DNA of 64,000 nucleotides, taken from NCBI RefSeq assembly GCF_900129635.1, contig NZ_FSRB01000002.1, positions 62,001 to 126,000 of the forward strand, given 5' to 3'. A program made the position numbers and the translations under genes. How positions within the stretch are numbered: the stretch's first letter is position 1; the number at the start of each line of letters is the position of its first letter. Below the pieces are notes generated by a model, which saw only the letters and a program-made list of their open reading frames with translations, had not been told where the DNA came from and did not search any database. Shown here in pieces: positions 1 through 8,242 of the stretch. This stretch comes from Singulisphaera sp. GP187. GTDB lineage: Bacteria > Planctomycetota > Planctomycetia > Isosphaerales > Isosphaeraceae.

Positions 1-514
1 CCCGGGGATCGTCAACCCCCTGCGCGGCGAATTGCTGCATCCAGACGACGCAACGGAGCGAGAGGACGTAGCTACTCCAACCGCCCAACCAGTAGGCGGA
101 CCGGTAGGGGGGATTCTGGACGATCCAGTCGACCACCAAGGCGGCCCAGAGCTCCTCGGGAAGCCCCTCCAGATATTCCATGTAATGGAGGTGGAACCGG
201 CCAAGGTGGTCGTCGGCCAGGTCCGCGGGCTGCCAATCCATCGGCAGCGCGAGCGCACATCGCTTGTTCAGAAAGCTGAGGAAGCGGGTCTCGCCCTCGT
301 GCTCGACGAAGTGCCGACGGGGGGGAAACAGCGGAGTGGGTAGGTCTCGCGCCAGCGGGGGAACGGCGGGGACCGGCTGTCCTGGCCGCTGGACCAGGCC
401 GCGCCGGGCGAGCCAGACCATGGTCCTGCGACGGGCCGTCAGCCAGACGCGCGCGCGGATCTGACTGGGCCGGAGGTGGCGGAGCGTACGGCCGGTCAGC
501 AGCCAACGGTTCAT
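1..514 (-). CDS. Heparinase II/III-type protein, N-terminal part (cut by window edge)
   Basis: About 171 codons are visible, starting at the ATG at 514 and running off the left edge. The translation contains FLNKRCALALPMDWQ, then HYMEYLEGL and LWAALVVDWI, which resembles the helical N-terminal domain of heparinase II/III-like polysaccharide lyases. The catalytic half lies outside the window, so lyase activity is inferred. The run of seven G at 319-325 is read in frame. The start codon overlaps the stop of the upstream transferase gene by four bases (ATGA), so the two are probably translationally coupled. In a polysaccharide locus such a lyase could trim or degrade the uronic-acid-containing product. 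The family call is moderately sure; a generic polysaccharide-locus protein is the alternative. Confidence 0.72.
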   Translation of the reverse strand, partial: MNRWLLTGRTLRHLRPSQIRARVWLTARRRTMVWLARRGLVQRPGQPVPAVPPLARDLPTPLFPPRRHFVEHEGETRFLSFLNKRCALALPMDWQPADLADDHLGRFHLHYMEYLEGLPEELWAALVVDWIVQNPPYRSAYWLGGWSSYVLSLRCVVWMQQFAAQGVDDPR

Positions 515-1605
515 TGACCGGCCTCCCCGGCGGCTTGAGGCGCCGGATCTCGGGGATCGCCCGATTGCACGCCCAGGGCGACCGCGACCACCGGGCCGGC
601 AGGGCCGCGCCGATGAGCCATCACCGCCAGAATCGCCAACGCGACCAGCGGAACCAACAGCGCCGCCCACCGGCCTTCGGTCCCCGCCTGCCCGTAGAGA
701 GATCCCGCCAGGCAGCACCCGGCGCTCATCGCAAAGTAGATCAAGGTCGTAGCACGATGCGACATCCCCCCCCGGACGAGGAGTTGGTAGTTGTGCTCGC
801 GGTGAGGCCGGAGCACGTTCTCGCCGCGAACCGCCCGCTTGAGCAGCGTGAACACGGCATCGAAGAGGAAGGCGCCGTGGACCAAAAGCAGCGCCGGCCC
901 GGGCACGCCCGCACGCTCATGGGCAATCATCGAGAGCAGGGCCAGCGCGAACCCGAGCGTGACACTCCCCACGTCTCCCATGAATATTCGTGCCGTGGGA
1001 AAGTTGTGCGGCAGAAACCCGGCGGCAGCCCCACCGATGGCCGCCGCGACCACGGCGCCCGGCGCGTCGCCCCCCTGCCAGAGCAGCAGCCCGAGGGTCA
1101 GCGCGCTCAGGCTTGCCTGGCACGCGGCGATCCCGTTGATCCCATCCATGAAGTTGAAGAAGTTGCTGTACGCCACCACGAACGCGACCGCCAGCACCAG
1201 GCCCGCAACGTGCGGCACCCGGACGGCGGCCGAGGGCATGTCGATCGTCCCGACCGGCAGATCCAGGCCGACGATCGCCACCGCCGCCGCGCCCACCTGC
1301 ACCACCAGTCGCGTCGCGAACGACAGCGAGCGGAAGTCGTCCACCAGGCTCACCGCGGCGACCGCGGCGACGCATAGGCCGAACACCATCGCCTCGCGTC
1401 CTGGAACGCCGAACCAAGCCACCACAAGCGCGGTCCCCAGCACGATCGCCAGGCCGCCGCCGCGGGGCGTGGGGGCCTCGTGACTGGACCGCTCGTTCGG
1501 CCGGTCAATGCCCCCGAGCCGCAGGATCAACCAGCGCACGGGAAAGGCGAGCACCGCCGAGACGATCAGTGCCAGGAGCGCGACGAGGATCAGAAGCGAT
1601 TCCAC
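511..1605 (-). CDS. WecA/MraY-type undecaprenyl-phosphate sugar-1-phosphate transferase
   Basis: This is a polytopic membrane enzyme of 364 residues, the usual size for the family. It should transfer a sugar-1-phosphate, commonly GlcNAc-1-P, from its UDP form to undecaprenyl phosphate and so start a glycan on the membrane carrier. Family motifs are clear: the Mg-binding pair D89-D90 in LVDDFRSL, NFMDGING at 151-158, FMGDVGS around D211, and the cytoplasmic histidine motif RPHREHNYQ near 267-275. Transcription is leftward. The gene follows the SDR gene by 3 bases and overlaps the next gene by 4. It is probably the initiating enzyme for the polysaccharide made by the surrounding cluster. The exact sugar cannot be read from sequence. 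Confidence 0.93.
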   Translation of the reverse strand: MESLLILVALLALIVSAVLAFPVRWLILRLGGIDRPNERSSHEAPTPRGGGLAIVLGTALVVAWFGVPGREAMVFGLCVAAVAAVSLVDDFRSLSFATRLVVQVGAAAVAIVGLDLPVGTIDMPSAAVRVPHVAGLVLAVAFVVAYSNFFNFMDGINGIAACQASLSALTLGLLLWQGGDAPGAVVAAAIGGAAAGFLPHNFPTARIFMGDVGSVTLGFALALLSMIAHERAGVPGPALLLVHGAFLFDAVFTLLKRAVRGENVLRPHREHNYQLLVRGGMSHRATTLIYFAMSAGCCLAGSLYGQAGTEGRWAALLVPLVALAILAVMAHRRGPAGPVVAVALGVQSGDPRDPAPQAAGEAGQ

Positions 1606-1608
1606 GGC

Positions 1609-2487
1609 TCAACCCGCTCCTTCCCGATGCATGGCCACTTCGCGGGCGAGTCCCTCCCGCAACGTGATCGGGCGGTAACCGAGGTCCCTGGCCGCCTCCT
1701 CGTGCGAGAACGTCTTGTCCTCGTTGAGCCGGAGCACCTGCTCGCGCGAGAACCGGGGGGCCAGGGGGATCCGCCGGGCCAGATCCACCGCGATCAGCGA
1801 GACCGACACGGGCAAGTGGACCCGCCGCGGCCGACGGCCCAAAAGTTCCCCGATCAGGTCGACCAGCTCGTTGTAAGACAGCGCCGTGCCGCCGCTGAGG
1901 TTGTACGCCTGTCCCGCCGCCACCTCGCACCCGAGAGCGGCCACGACCGCCTGGGCCAGGTCATCGGCGTGCACCGGTTGGAGCCGGTATGTGCCCGGAC
2001 CGAATACCGGGACGACCTTCCACCGGTCCACCCAGCGGATGAGCTTGATCAGGTTGCGATCCCCGGGGTCGCCGTAAATCATCGTGGGACGGACGATCGT
2101 CCAAGGGACAGTCGATCCGCGGACAACATCTTCCGCCTGCTGCCGGACCGACTTGGTGGCGGCGGGCAAGGTGGTGAACAGCGACGTGGTCGAGAAATAG
2201 ATCGCCCGGCCGATCCCGGCGCGATCCACCGCATCGACGATCGCTTGGGCGTGCCCAAAGCCAAGCGATGCGACGTTCACGAGGGCGTCACGCCCTTCAA
2301 GCGCTTGCCCGAGCGACCTCGAGTCGTCGAGGTTGCCCACGACGAACCCCTCCGCAAGCCCTTCGAGGGGCGTGCGCCGACTTCCCTCACGCACGAACGC
2401 CGTGACGCGATGGCCCGCCTCCACGAGTCGCCGCACCACGTATTGACCTGTGAAACCGGTGGCACCGGTAACGAGGACATTAGCCAT
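1609..2487 (-). CDS. NAD-dependent epimerase/dehydratase family protein (atypical SDR)
   Basis: The 292-residue protein opens with VLVTGATGFTGQYVV, the TGxxGxxG nucleotide-binding loop of an extended SDR. The region where the active-site YxxxK is expected reads TSLFTTLPAATK, with no obvious Tyr four residues before the Lys. It may therefore be an atypical SDR that binds NAD(P) without classical epimerase chemistry. It then continues with WTIVRPTMIYG and a C-terminal substrate-like lobe. It lies 15 bases after the GT4 gene and 3 bases before the WecA-type gene, so it belongs to the same leftward operon. A role in nucleotide-sugar or lipid-linked sugar modification is inferred from context only. 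Confidence 0.85.
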   Translation of the reverse strand: MANVLVTGATGFTGQYVVRRLVEAGHRVTAFVREGSRRTPLEGLAEGFVVGNLDDSRSLGQALEGRDALVNVASLGFGHAQAIVDAVDRAGIGRAIYFSTTSLFTTLPAATKSVRQQAEDVVRGSTVPWTIVRPTMIYGDPGDRNLIKLIRWVDRWKVVPVFGPGTYRLQPVHADDLAQAVVAALGCEVAAGQAYNLSGGTALSYNELVDLIGELLGRRPRRVHLPVSVSLIAVDLARRIPLAPRFSREQVLRLNEDKTFSHEEAARDLGYRPITLREGLAREVAMHREGAG

Positions 2488-2502
2488 GAGTCATCCCAAA
2501 AA

Positions 2503-3729
2503 TCAGACTCTTGCAACCGACTCGAGGTGGTCCAGGTAGCGGAGCGCGAGCTGGCGGCGATCGAAATGCTGGGTCACGTACTCGCGGCCCCGGCGACCGA
2601 TCTCATCGGCCTGAGCGGGGTCGCTCTGAAGCCGGCGGATCACCGCGGCCAGGGCCTCTGGGTTCTCAGGCTCGGCAAAAAACCCGGCCCCTGCTCGTTC
2701 CACCAGGTCGCGGGCCACCCCGTCAATGCCGAGCACGATGGGCCGGCCGCACGCCATCGAGTCGAAGACCTTGTTGGGATAGACCGTGCGAAAGGTGTCG
2801 TTCTTTTGGAGGACCGCCGCACATGCATCTGCCGATGCGGTGATCGCCGGCATCTCCTCACGGGGTCGCGGGCCGTGCAGGACGATATTCGTGAGCCCGC
2901 GCTCGCGCACCTGGGCACGCAGCGGTTCCAGTTCCATGCCGGCTCCGACCGTGGCGATCAGCACGTTCGGCGTATCGCGGAGCAGATCGGCCGCCTCGAC
3001 GAGCTGGCTCAGCCGGTTCGCCACGCCGTGGGCACCGCTATAGAGCACCACGTAGCGGCCGTCCCACCCCAGTTCACGGCGCAGTTGGTCGCTCCGCAGC
3101 TCGGGCCGCTGCTGCTCGACGTCGACTCCGTTGGGAATGAACCAGACCTTCGAGGCATCCGCCAACCCACGGGCCAGGATGTTCTCCCGAAACGCCTCGG
3201 TGAGGACGTTCAACCGCGTGGCCGCGGCATAGCAGCGCCGCTCGATGCCGTACATCAGGCGGATCATCCGCTGACTCCGGACCACCCCCGTGGTGACCGC
3301 ACTCTCGGGCCAAAGGTCACGCACCTCGAAGACGATCGGAACCCGGCTGAACCGATGGATCAGGAGCATCCCGAGTCCCGTGAACAACGGGGGGGACGAA
3401 CAGAGCAAGACCGACGGACGTTCCAGCTTGCGATAGCCCCAGGCACTCGAGAGCGCAAAGGCCAGGTACGAAAACGCCCGGCGCGAGAACGACTCGTTGG
3501 CACGGTCGGGGACGTACATCCGGTAGACGTCGACATCGCCGTCCTTCTCCAACACGCAGGCCCGGCGGCGATACTCCGGCTCCTTGAGACCCGTCATGTA
3601 CGAGGCCTGACCGGTGATGACGCTGACCTTGTGCCCCAGATCCGACCAGATCCGCGCATAGTCATTGAACCGGTTGTGCCCCGCGTCGCCCGGCCGAAGA
3701 TAGTGCTGATAGAGGATGCAAATATGCAT
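2503..3729 (-). CDS. GT4-family glycosyltransferase (WbuB-like)
   Basis: This is a 408-residue GT-B fold glycosyltransferase. The start reads MHICILYQHYLRPGDAG, followed by a DYARIWSDLGHKVSVITG segment typical of WbuB-like GT4 enzymes. The C-terminal donor-binding motif is NKVFDSMACGRPIV, with the conserved acidic residues near 325-340. It should add a sugar from a nucleotide donor to a growing lipid-linked glycan at the cytoplasmic face of the membrane. It is the first gene of a compact leftward operon with the SDR, WecA-type transferase and heparinase-like genes. The donor and acceptor cannot be deduced. Confidence 0.92.
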   Translation of the reverse strand: MHICILYQHYLRPGDAGHNRFNDYARIWSDLGHKVSVITGQASYMTGLKEPEYRRRACVLEKDGDVDVYRMYVPDRANESFSRRAFSYLAFALSSAWGYRKLERPSVLLCSSPPLFTGLGMLLIHRFSRVPIVFEVRDLWPESAVTTGVVRSQRMIRLMYGIERRCYAAATRLNVLTEAFRENILARGLADASKVWFIPNGVDVEQQRPELRSDQLRRELGWDGRYVVLYSGAHGVANRLSQLVEAADLLRDTPNVLIATVGAGMELEPLRAQVRERGLTNIVLHGPRPREEMPAITASADACAAVLQKNDTFRTVYPNKVFDSMACGRPIVLGIDGVARDLVERAGAGFFAEPENPEALAAVIRRLQSDPAQADEIGRRGREYVTQHFDRRQLALRYLDHLESVARV

Positions 3730-3870
3730 AAATTACACCAGCAATGCCTCGACGTCGAAACCGACGGCCCAGCATTCTCAAATATCTAGATTTTTCAAAA
3801 CCGAACCGGCCCCGCGCGCACTCCGTGCCCGTGGGATGCAGCCCACCTGTCTTTCACGGCTCCAGGTCGG

Positions 3871-3944
3871 TTCCGCGGAACTGGGGGCCGACTTCGCCCC
3901 CCAGACCTCTCGCCCTCGCACCGGGGTCCGAGTTCGGACCCCGG
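3871..3944. terminator. Cluster of GC-rich hairpins between two leftward genes
   Basis: The 413-base gap 3730-4142 holds no convincing gene. It does hold three palindromes in 75 bases: TTCCGCGGAA at 3871-3880, an imperfect stem at 3881-3904, and a perfect 10-bp stem with a 4-base loop at 3921-3944 (arms CCGGGGTCCG and CGGACCCCGG). No T-tract follows on either strand, so a classical intrinsic terminator is not shown. They lie about 200-270 bases beyond the dehydrogenase stop and upstream of the GT4 start. A transcript end, a processing site or a structured leader are all possible. Confidence 0.45.
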
Positions 3945-4142
3945 CCACCCCGATCTGGGCCATTCGAGGGTAAACCACGCTCATCATTGGCGGTGGGTGA
4001 AGCGAGGGGGCAGTGTCCGGATGGTGGATCAGGTCAAGGAGTGCACTCTTCCCTCGGATAGTTCGGTAGCTCGAGTGGGTTTCCTTGAGCCCGGGGACGC
4101 GGCTCGATCAAGGTGAGTTCCGTCGAAGAGCAACGGAAGGAC

Positions 4143-5495
4143 TCATGCCTTGATCACGTGAGACGGACCGGTCCGCTCCGCGAGTGCCTTGCGGGTGGCC
4201 CCTCGAGTATCGATGACCAGGCTGGAGTGGGTCAAAATGAGTTCCCAGTCGAAGGCCTTGTGATCCGTGGCGATCAGAACGCAGTCTTGAGCCGACAAGG
4301 TTTCGGCCGAGAGCGGCGTACTTTCGAGCCTGACCGTACGTCCGCGCATCAAGGGGAGCGCGGGGACGTGCGGATCGCTGTAGGAGACGGTGGCCCCCCG
4401 GTCCTGGAGCAATTCCATCAGCTCGACCGCCGGACTCTCCCGGCAGTCGTCGACATTGGGCTTGTACGCCGCGCCGAGGACGAGAATCCGGCTTCCCTTC
4501 ACCGCTTTGCCGGCGTCGTTCAACGCCGCCGTCACCCGGTCAATCACGTGGTGGGGCATGGCCGTGTTGATCTCACCGGCCAGTTCGATGAACCGCGTGT
4601 GCAGGCCGTAGGTGTGCGCCACCCAGGTGAGATAGAAGGGGTCGATCGGAATGCAGTGGCCGCCCAGGCCCGGGCCCGGGTAGAACGCCTGGAAGCCGAA
4701 CGGCTTGGTTTTGGCCGCGTCGATCACTTCCCAGACGTCGATCCCCATTCGCTCAAAGACCAGCTTCAACTCGTTGACGAGCGCGATATTCACGGCGCGA
4801 TAGGTGTTCTCGAGAATCTTGCACGCCTCAGCCACCTCGCACGACGTGACCGGCACCACTTCCGGAACCGCGGCGCCATAGAGCGCCTGCGCAAGTTGGC
4901 CGCTCATCTCGTCGTAGCCGCCGACAACCTTGGGGATCGTCCCGGCCGAGAACTTGGGATTGCCCGGGTCTTCGCGCTCGGGGCTATACGCCAGGTAGAA
5001 GTCACGACCCGCCACCAGTCCCCCCGCCTCGAGTTCGGGCTTCAACACGTCACGCGTGGTCCCGGGATAGGTCGTGCTCTCCAGAATCACGAGCTGACCG
5101 CGTCGTAGGTACCGACCGATCGATTGGCCGGTGGCGATCACGGCCGAAAGGTCCGGCTCGCGGTGCTTACCCAGCGGCGTGGGAACGCAGATCAGGATCG
5201 CATCCACCTCGGTCAGTCGCGAGAAGTCGGAGGTCGCCGTGAAGTGTCCTCCATCACGCAACGCACTGACTCGCTCGCTCGAGATGTGTCCGATGTAGCT
5301 CTCACCCGCCTGGAGCCGCTCGACCTTCGACGAGTCGATGTCGAAGCCGAGCACCCGAAAGCCACAGCCCGCGAAAAGCTCGACCAAGGGCAGGCCGACG
5401 TATCCCAAGCCGATCACGCCGATTCGAGCCGAACAATCTTTGAGGGCGCCCAGGAGAGACTGAAATGCGCCCGGATCGGTATCTTTAGATATCAT
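4143..5495 (-). CDS. Nucleotide-sugar dehydrogenase (UDP-GlcNAc/UDP-glucose 6-dehydrogenase family)
   Basis: The 450-residue enzyme oxidises a UDP-sugar C6 alcohol to a carboxylate with two NAD+, giving a UDP-uronic acid. It shows the NAD loop GLGYVG at 29-34, ESTTYPGTT near 139-147, YSPEREDPGN near 170-179, a conserved Lys in EACKILENTYR (about 226), and the catalytic Cys at 281 in GLGGHCIPIDPFY. The SPERxDPGN and GHCIPIDP wording resembles the WbpA/TviB (UDP-HexNAc) branch more than UDP-glucose dehydrogenase. The start at 5495 is preferred over the upstream ATG at 5579 because the family N-terminus begins here and a decayed wzc stop lies 22 bases upstream. The gene sits behind a very long leader. 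Confidence 0.92.
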   Translation of the reverse strand: MISKDTDPGAFQSLLGALKDCSARIGVIGLGYVGLPLVELFAGCGFRVLGFDIDSSKVERLQAGESYIGHISSERVSALRDGGHFTATSDFSRLTEVDAILICVPTPLGKHREPDLSAVIATGQSIGRYLRRGQLVILESTTYPGTTRDVLKPELEAGGLVAGRDFYLAYSPEREDPGNPKFSAGTIPKVVGGYDEMSGQLAQALYGAAVPEVVPVTSCEVAEACKILENTYRAVNIALVNELKLVFERMGIDVWEVIDAAKTKPFGFQAFYPGPGLGGHCIPIDPFYLTWVAHTYGLHTRFIELAGEINTAMPHHVIDRVTAALNDAGKAVKGSRILVLGAAYKPNVDDCRESPAVELMELLQDRGATVSYSDPHVPALPLMRGRTVRLESTPLSAETLSAQDCVLIATDHKAFDWELILTHSSLVIDTRGATRKALAERTGPSHVIKA

Positions 5496-5517
5496 GGTAC
5501 TCAACGGTGGCTTAGGT

Positions 5518-5700
5518 TCAGTCTTTGAGAAACCCTGGAGACAAGCCGTTGGTCGGCTTGGGCGACGACGACGAGGCAATCATTCCGTCGGGGCCGGCGA
5601 GTTTTGCCTCCAAACCCATTCGCCCCCCTGCCGTACGTCCCGTGGCCGTTGGTGTGACCGGATTCGCATCCCAACTTGGAGTCGAAGGTCCAGCGGCCCG
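5518..5700 (-). pseudogene. Decayed remnant of a wzc C-terminal tail
   Basis: The leftward strand here repeats the 3' end of the intact wzc gene at 8243. Reading up from a TGA at 5518-5520 gives a tail ending TNGLSPGFLKD, against TNGLPQPLLKD in wzc, preceded by a serine run as in wzc. Further upstream, after a frame change near the C-run at 5622-5627, the sequence reads GHGTYGRG, matching GYGTYGRG of wzc. Beyond about 5700 the match fades. So only the Tyr/Gly tail survives, with a frameshift and no kinase domain. It ends 22 bases before the dehydrogenase start, the spacing expected for an operon neighbour. Confidence 0.72.
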
Positions 5701-5925
5701 CGATCAAGCTGACCCGAGCGAAATCGAGAACCATCGCCAGCTTCGGAAGCGGGAGCAAACTCGAAGGTTTGACGAGTATTTGAGGCCAGGGAAAAGCGGA
5801 CCGGCGTGCTGCTGGGACCAATAAAACCGTGCTCATCACCCCGATTGACTCATTCGAATCAATCCAACCCGATCACAGCGTTCGCATTGAGGTCTCGACT
5901 CACCGCAGCTCAGGTTGCGGCGACA

Positions 5926-5970
5926 TCGATCGGCTCCGCAAGATTCGCTCGACTTCATCGTCGCACCAAC
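5926..5970 (-). promoter_or_regulatory. Conserved bipartite leader element, copy 1
   Basis: A 14-base block at 5926-5939 (TCGATCGGCTCCGC) and a 22-base block at 5949-5970 recur at 13635-13680 with one mismatch in each and almost the same spacing (9 versus 10 bases). Both copies lie in long non-coding leaders upstream of leftward polysaccharide genes. Function is unknown; RNA leader structure, a protein-binding site, or simple duplication are all open. Confidence 0.5.
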
Positions 5971-6272
5971 TTGGGTTGTCAGATTTCGAGAGGGTCGATC
6001 CCGATGGTGTCGCTGGCTCCGGCTTGATCGCCATCCCGGTAAGCTGGGACATCACTCGTCCTCGAAAAGCACAAAAACAATCTTCACCCTAAGACATTCG
6101 TATGCCTCAAGATTGGGTAAAGACTCGCTCAGCTTCGAAACGCGATCTCATCCAATGATTATGAGAAAGTAAAGTCCCGAAATCGCCTCGTTTTTCTCTT
6201 TTGTGCGCGGCCGATGGAAAGCCCAGCTTCATGCGCCTCAGCGAACGACACGATCCTGCTGGTAGCATGCAT

Positions 6273-6325
6273 CTACGCGAACAACGCTATCCTTTTGATA
6301 CCTGACTGTCAAGAAATCGACCAAG
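6273..6325 (-). promoter_or_regulatory. Putative leftward promoter with TTGACA box, copy 1
   Basis: On the minus strand TTGACA lies at 6312-6307, and TAGCGT follows after 17 bases. The surrounding 50 bases align with 13938-13989, sharing TTGGT, CTTGACA, CAAA and GTTNTTCGC in register. Transcription from here would produce a leader of roughly 770 bases before the dehydrogenase start at 5495. The rest of 5971-6944 shows no supported gene; long ORFs there lack recognisable protein features. Confidence 0.42.
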
Positions 6326-6944
6326 CAAATTACGTAAAATCCGCACACTGCCATCAAGCGGTTGTCCCGTGACGGTTTAACGAGGCAACTGAATCTCCCA
6401 AAACGCTTGGCGAGGGGAGCAAAGGTCGTGGTTGCGAACATCGAAAATCCCTTGTGAATGACATCGAACTCGGAATGACGATGATCTGCCGGCCGCGGAG
6501 CAATCCTCCCAAAGGAGGCCATCGGGATCAGGCCGCACACGAGTTCCCGAACGCCACGACCCAACCGGTTTGCAACCCGCTGCTCGAGCGGATCCTCCGG
6601 CTGAATCGCCACCTCAAGAGGACACACGTACGATCGACATGTCAAACCGGCGATGAATCGAGGTTTCCTGAAAACCGGCTTAACCTCGTTAGACTCCGGC
6701 AAACCAGGTCTTGCATCCCTCGGCACTTGGCGCCCAACGCAGCCTGCTCTACCATGTGCCTGCTCGTCCAGAGGTGGGACACTGCCAAGACGAATCAAGT
6801 CTCGGAGCCGTCCACGTGCATTTCGCTGGCGAGCCAACGCGTCGTGCCTGGGCTGAATCTGCGTGAGCGTACCTCGTCCGATCCACTACTGCCGTTCTGG
6901 ATTCGAGTCCTGGGACGCCGTCTTTGGGATTCGAGAGAATCACG

Positions 6945-8048
6945 ATGATCAAGGTCTGTAGCGTCGTCGGCGCTCGCCCCAACTTCATGAAGATGACTCC
7001 GATCGTCCATGAACTCGCACGTCGTGGCGTCGAGCAATTTCTCGTCCACACGGGTCAGCACTACGACGCCCGGATGTCCGACGTCTTCTTCGACGAGTTG
7101 AACCTGCCCAAGCCCGACGTCTTTCTCGGCGTGGGGTCCGACTCGCACGCCAAGCAGACGGCGGCGATCATGGTGGCGTTCGAGGCGACCTGTCTGGAGT
7201 TCCGCCCCGACCTGGTCATCGTGAGCGGCGACGTCAACTCGACGCTCGCCGCGGCGATCGTGGCGGCGAAACTGATGATCCCGCTGGCCCACGTCGAGGC
7301 TGGCCTGAGGTCGTTCGACCGCGCCATGCCCGAAGAGGTCAACCGCGTCTTGACCGACCGGGTGTCGGACTTGCTGTTCGCCAGCGAAGAGAGTGGCGTG
7401 ACACATCTCCGTAACGAGGGGGTCCCCGAAGCGCGGATCCACCTGGTCGGCAATTGCATGGTCGACTCGCTATTCAAGCACGTGGACGTCGCCGTTTCCC
7501 GGTCGCCCTGGAACGAGTTCGGCCTCGAACCCGGCAGCTACGCCCTCGTGACACTCCACCGCCCCTCGAATGTCGATGAGATCGAGGCCTTGCGGACGCT
7601 GATGGCGACGATCAACCGGGTCGCTGAGCACCTGCCCGTGCTCTTCCCGGTCCACCCACGGACCCGAGCCCGCCTCGCCCAAGAGGCGATCGCAACGACC
7701 CCGGGCGTCCGACTCACCGACCCACTCCCCTACCTGACGTTCCTCGGTCTCATGGCCAAGGCCAAGTGCGTCCTGACCGACTCCGGTGGAATCCAGGAAG
7801 AGACCACGGCGCTGGGCGTGCCTTGCCTGACACTCCGCGAAAACACCGAGCGGCCGGCGACGATCACCTGCGGCACCAATCGACTCGTGGGCAACGACCC
7901 GGCACAGATCGAGGCGGGCGTGGCCGAGATCCGGGCCGGTCACTGGCCGACCGGCAGCCGCCCTCCCTTCTGGGACGGGCATGCCGCGGTCCGCGTCGTC
8001 GACGTCCTCGATGCATGGGGCGCCGAGCGCGGCACCCCGTTGACCTGA
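6945..8048 (+). CDS. wecB: UDP-N-acetylglucosamine 2-epimerase (non-hydrolysing)
   Basis: The 367-residue enzyme interconverts UDP-GlcNAc and UDP-ManNAc in the cytoplasm, feeding ManNAc or ManNAcA units to polysaccharides. It starts MIKVCSVVGARPNFMK, with HVEAGLRS, MPEEVNR, DSGGIQEE and RENTERPAT in the expected order. The ATG at 6945 is preferred to one at 6924 because the family begins at MIKV; a GAGAG stretch lies just upstream. Together with the dehydrogenase at 4143 it could supply UDP-ManNAcA. A second, diverged paralogue lies at 51592. Strong hairpins follow the gene. Confidence 0.94.
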   Translation: MIKVCSVVGARPNFMKMTPIVHELARRGVEQFLVHTGQHYDARMSDVFFDELNLPKPDVFLGVGSDSHAKQTAAIMVAFEATCLEFRPDLVIVSGDVNSTLAAAIVAAKLMIPLAHVEAGLRSFDRAMPEEVNRVLTDRVSDLLFASEESGVTHLRNEGVPEARIHLVGNCMVDSLFKHVDVAVSRSPWNEFGLEPGSYALVTLHRPSNVDEIEALRTLMATINRVAEHLPVLFPVHPRTRARLAQEAIATTPGVRLTDPLPYLTFLGLMAKAKCVLTDSGGIQEETTALGVPCLTLRENTERPATITCGTNRLVGNDPAQIEAGVAEIRAGHWPTGSRPPFWDGHAAVRVVDVLDAWGAERGTPLT

Positions 8049-8063
8049 CCGACCAATGCTCAA

Positions 8064-8092
8064 CGGCCGGTTCGTGCGTGTCGAACCGGCCG
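8064..8092 (+). terminator. Stem-loop after wecB
   Basis: A perfect 11-bp stem, CGGCCGGTTCG (8064-8074) with CGAACCGGCCG (8082-8092), encloses a 7-base loop. It begins 16 bases after the wecB stop. There is no T-tract, so termination is inferred from position and stability. Confidence 0.55.
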
Positions 8093-8190
8093 GGTCCCAC
8101 CGCGGAGCTTTAGCAACAGCGTTCGCTTCAAGGACGCACGGAAGACCGTCGTGTCGGTCGTCCCGGGACGTTACCGCCTTGGGGAAGCGA

Positions 8191-8223
8191 CCGTGACCGA
8201 CTCGGTAACGTGAGCGGTCACGG
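8191..8223 (-). terminator. Stem-loop after wzc
   Basis: A perfect 9-bp stem, CCGTGACCG (8191-8199) with CGGTCACGG (8215-8223), and a 15-base loop lie 20 bases beyond the wzc stop, between the convergent wecB and wzc genes. It probably helps separate their transcripts. No T-tract is present. Confidence 0.5.
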
Positions 8224-8242
8224 CTTCGAGGCGGACGTGGGT

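Noticed and set aside
1480..3789. A 769-codon plus-strand ORF across the polysaccharide operon.
   Set aside because: It is the antisense shadow of three well-recognised leftward genes in high-GC DNA.
6238..6837. A 199-codon leftward ORF in the leader upstream of wecB.
   Set aside because: Composition is arginine- and proline-rich without protein character, no ribosome site is present, and it covers the duplicated promoter block.
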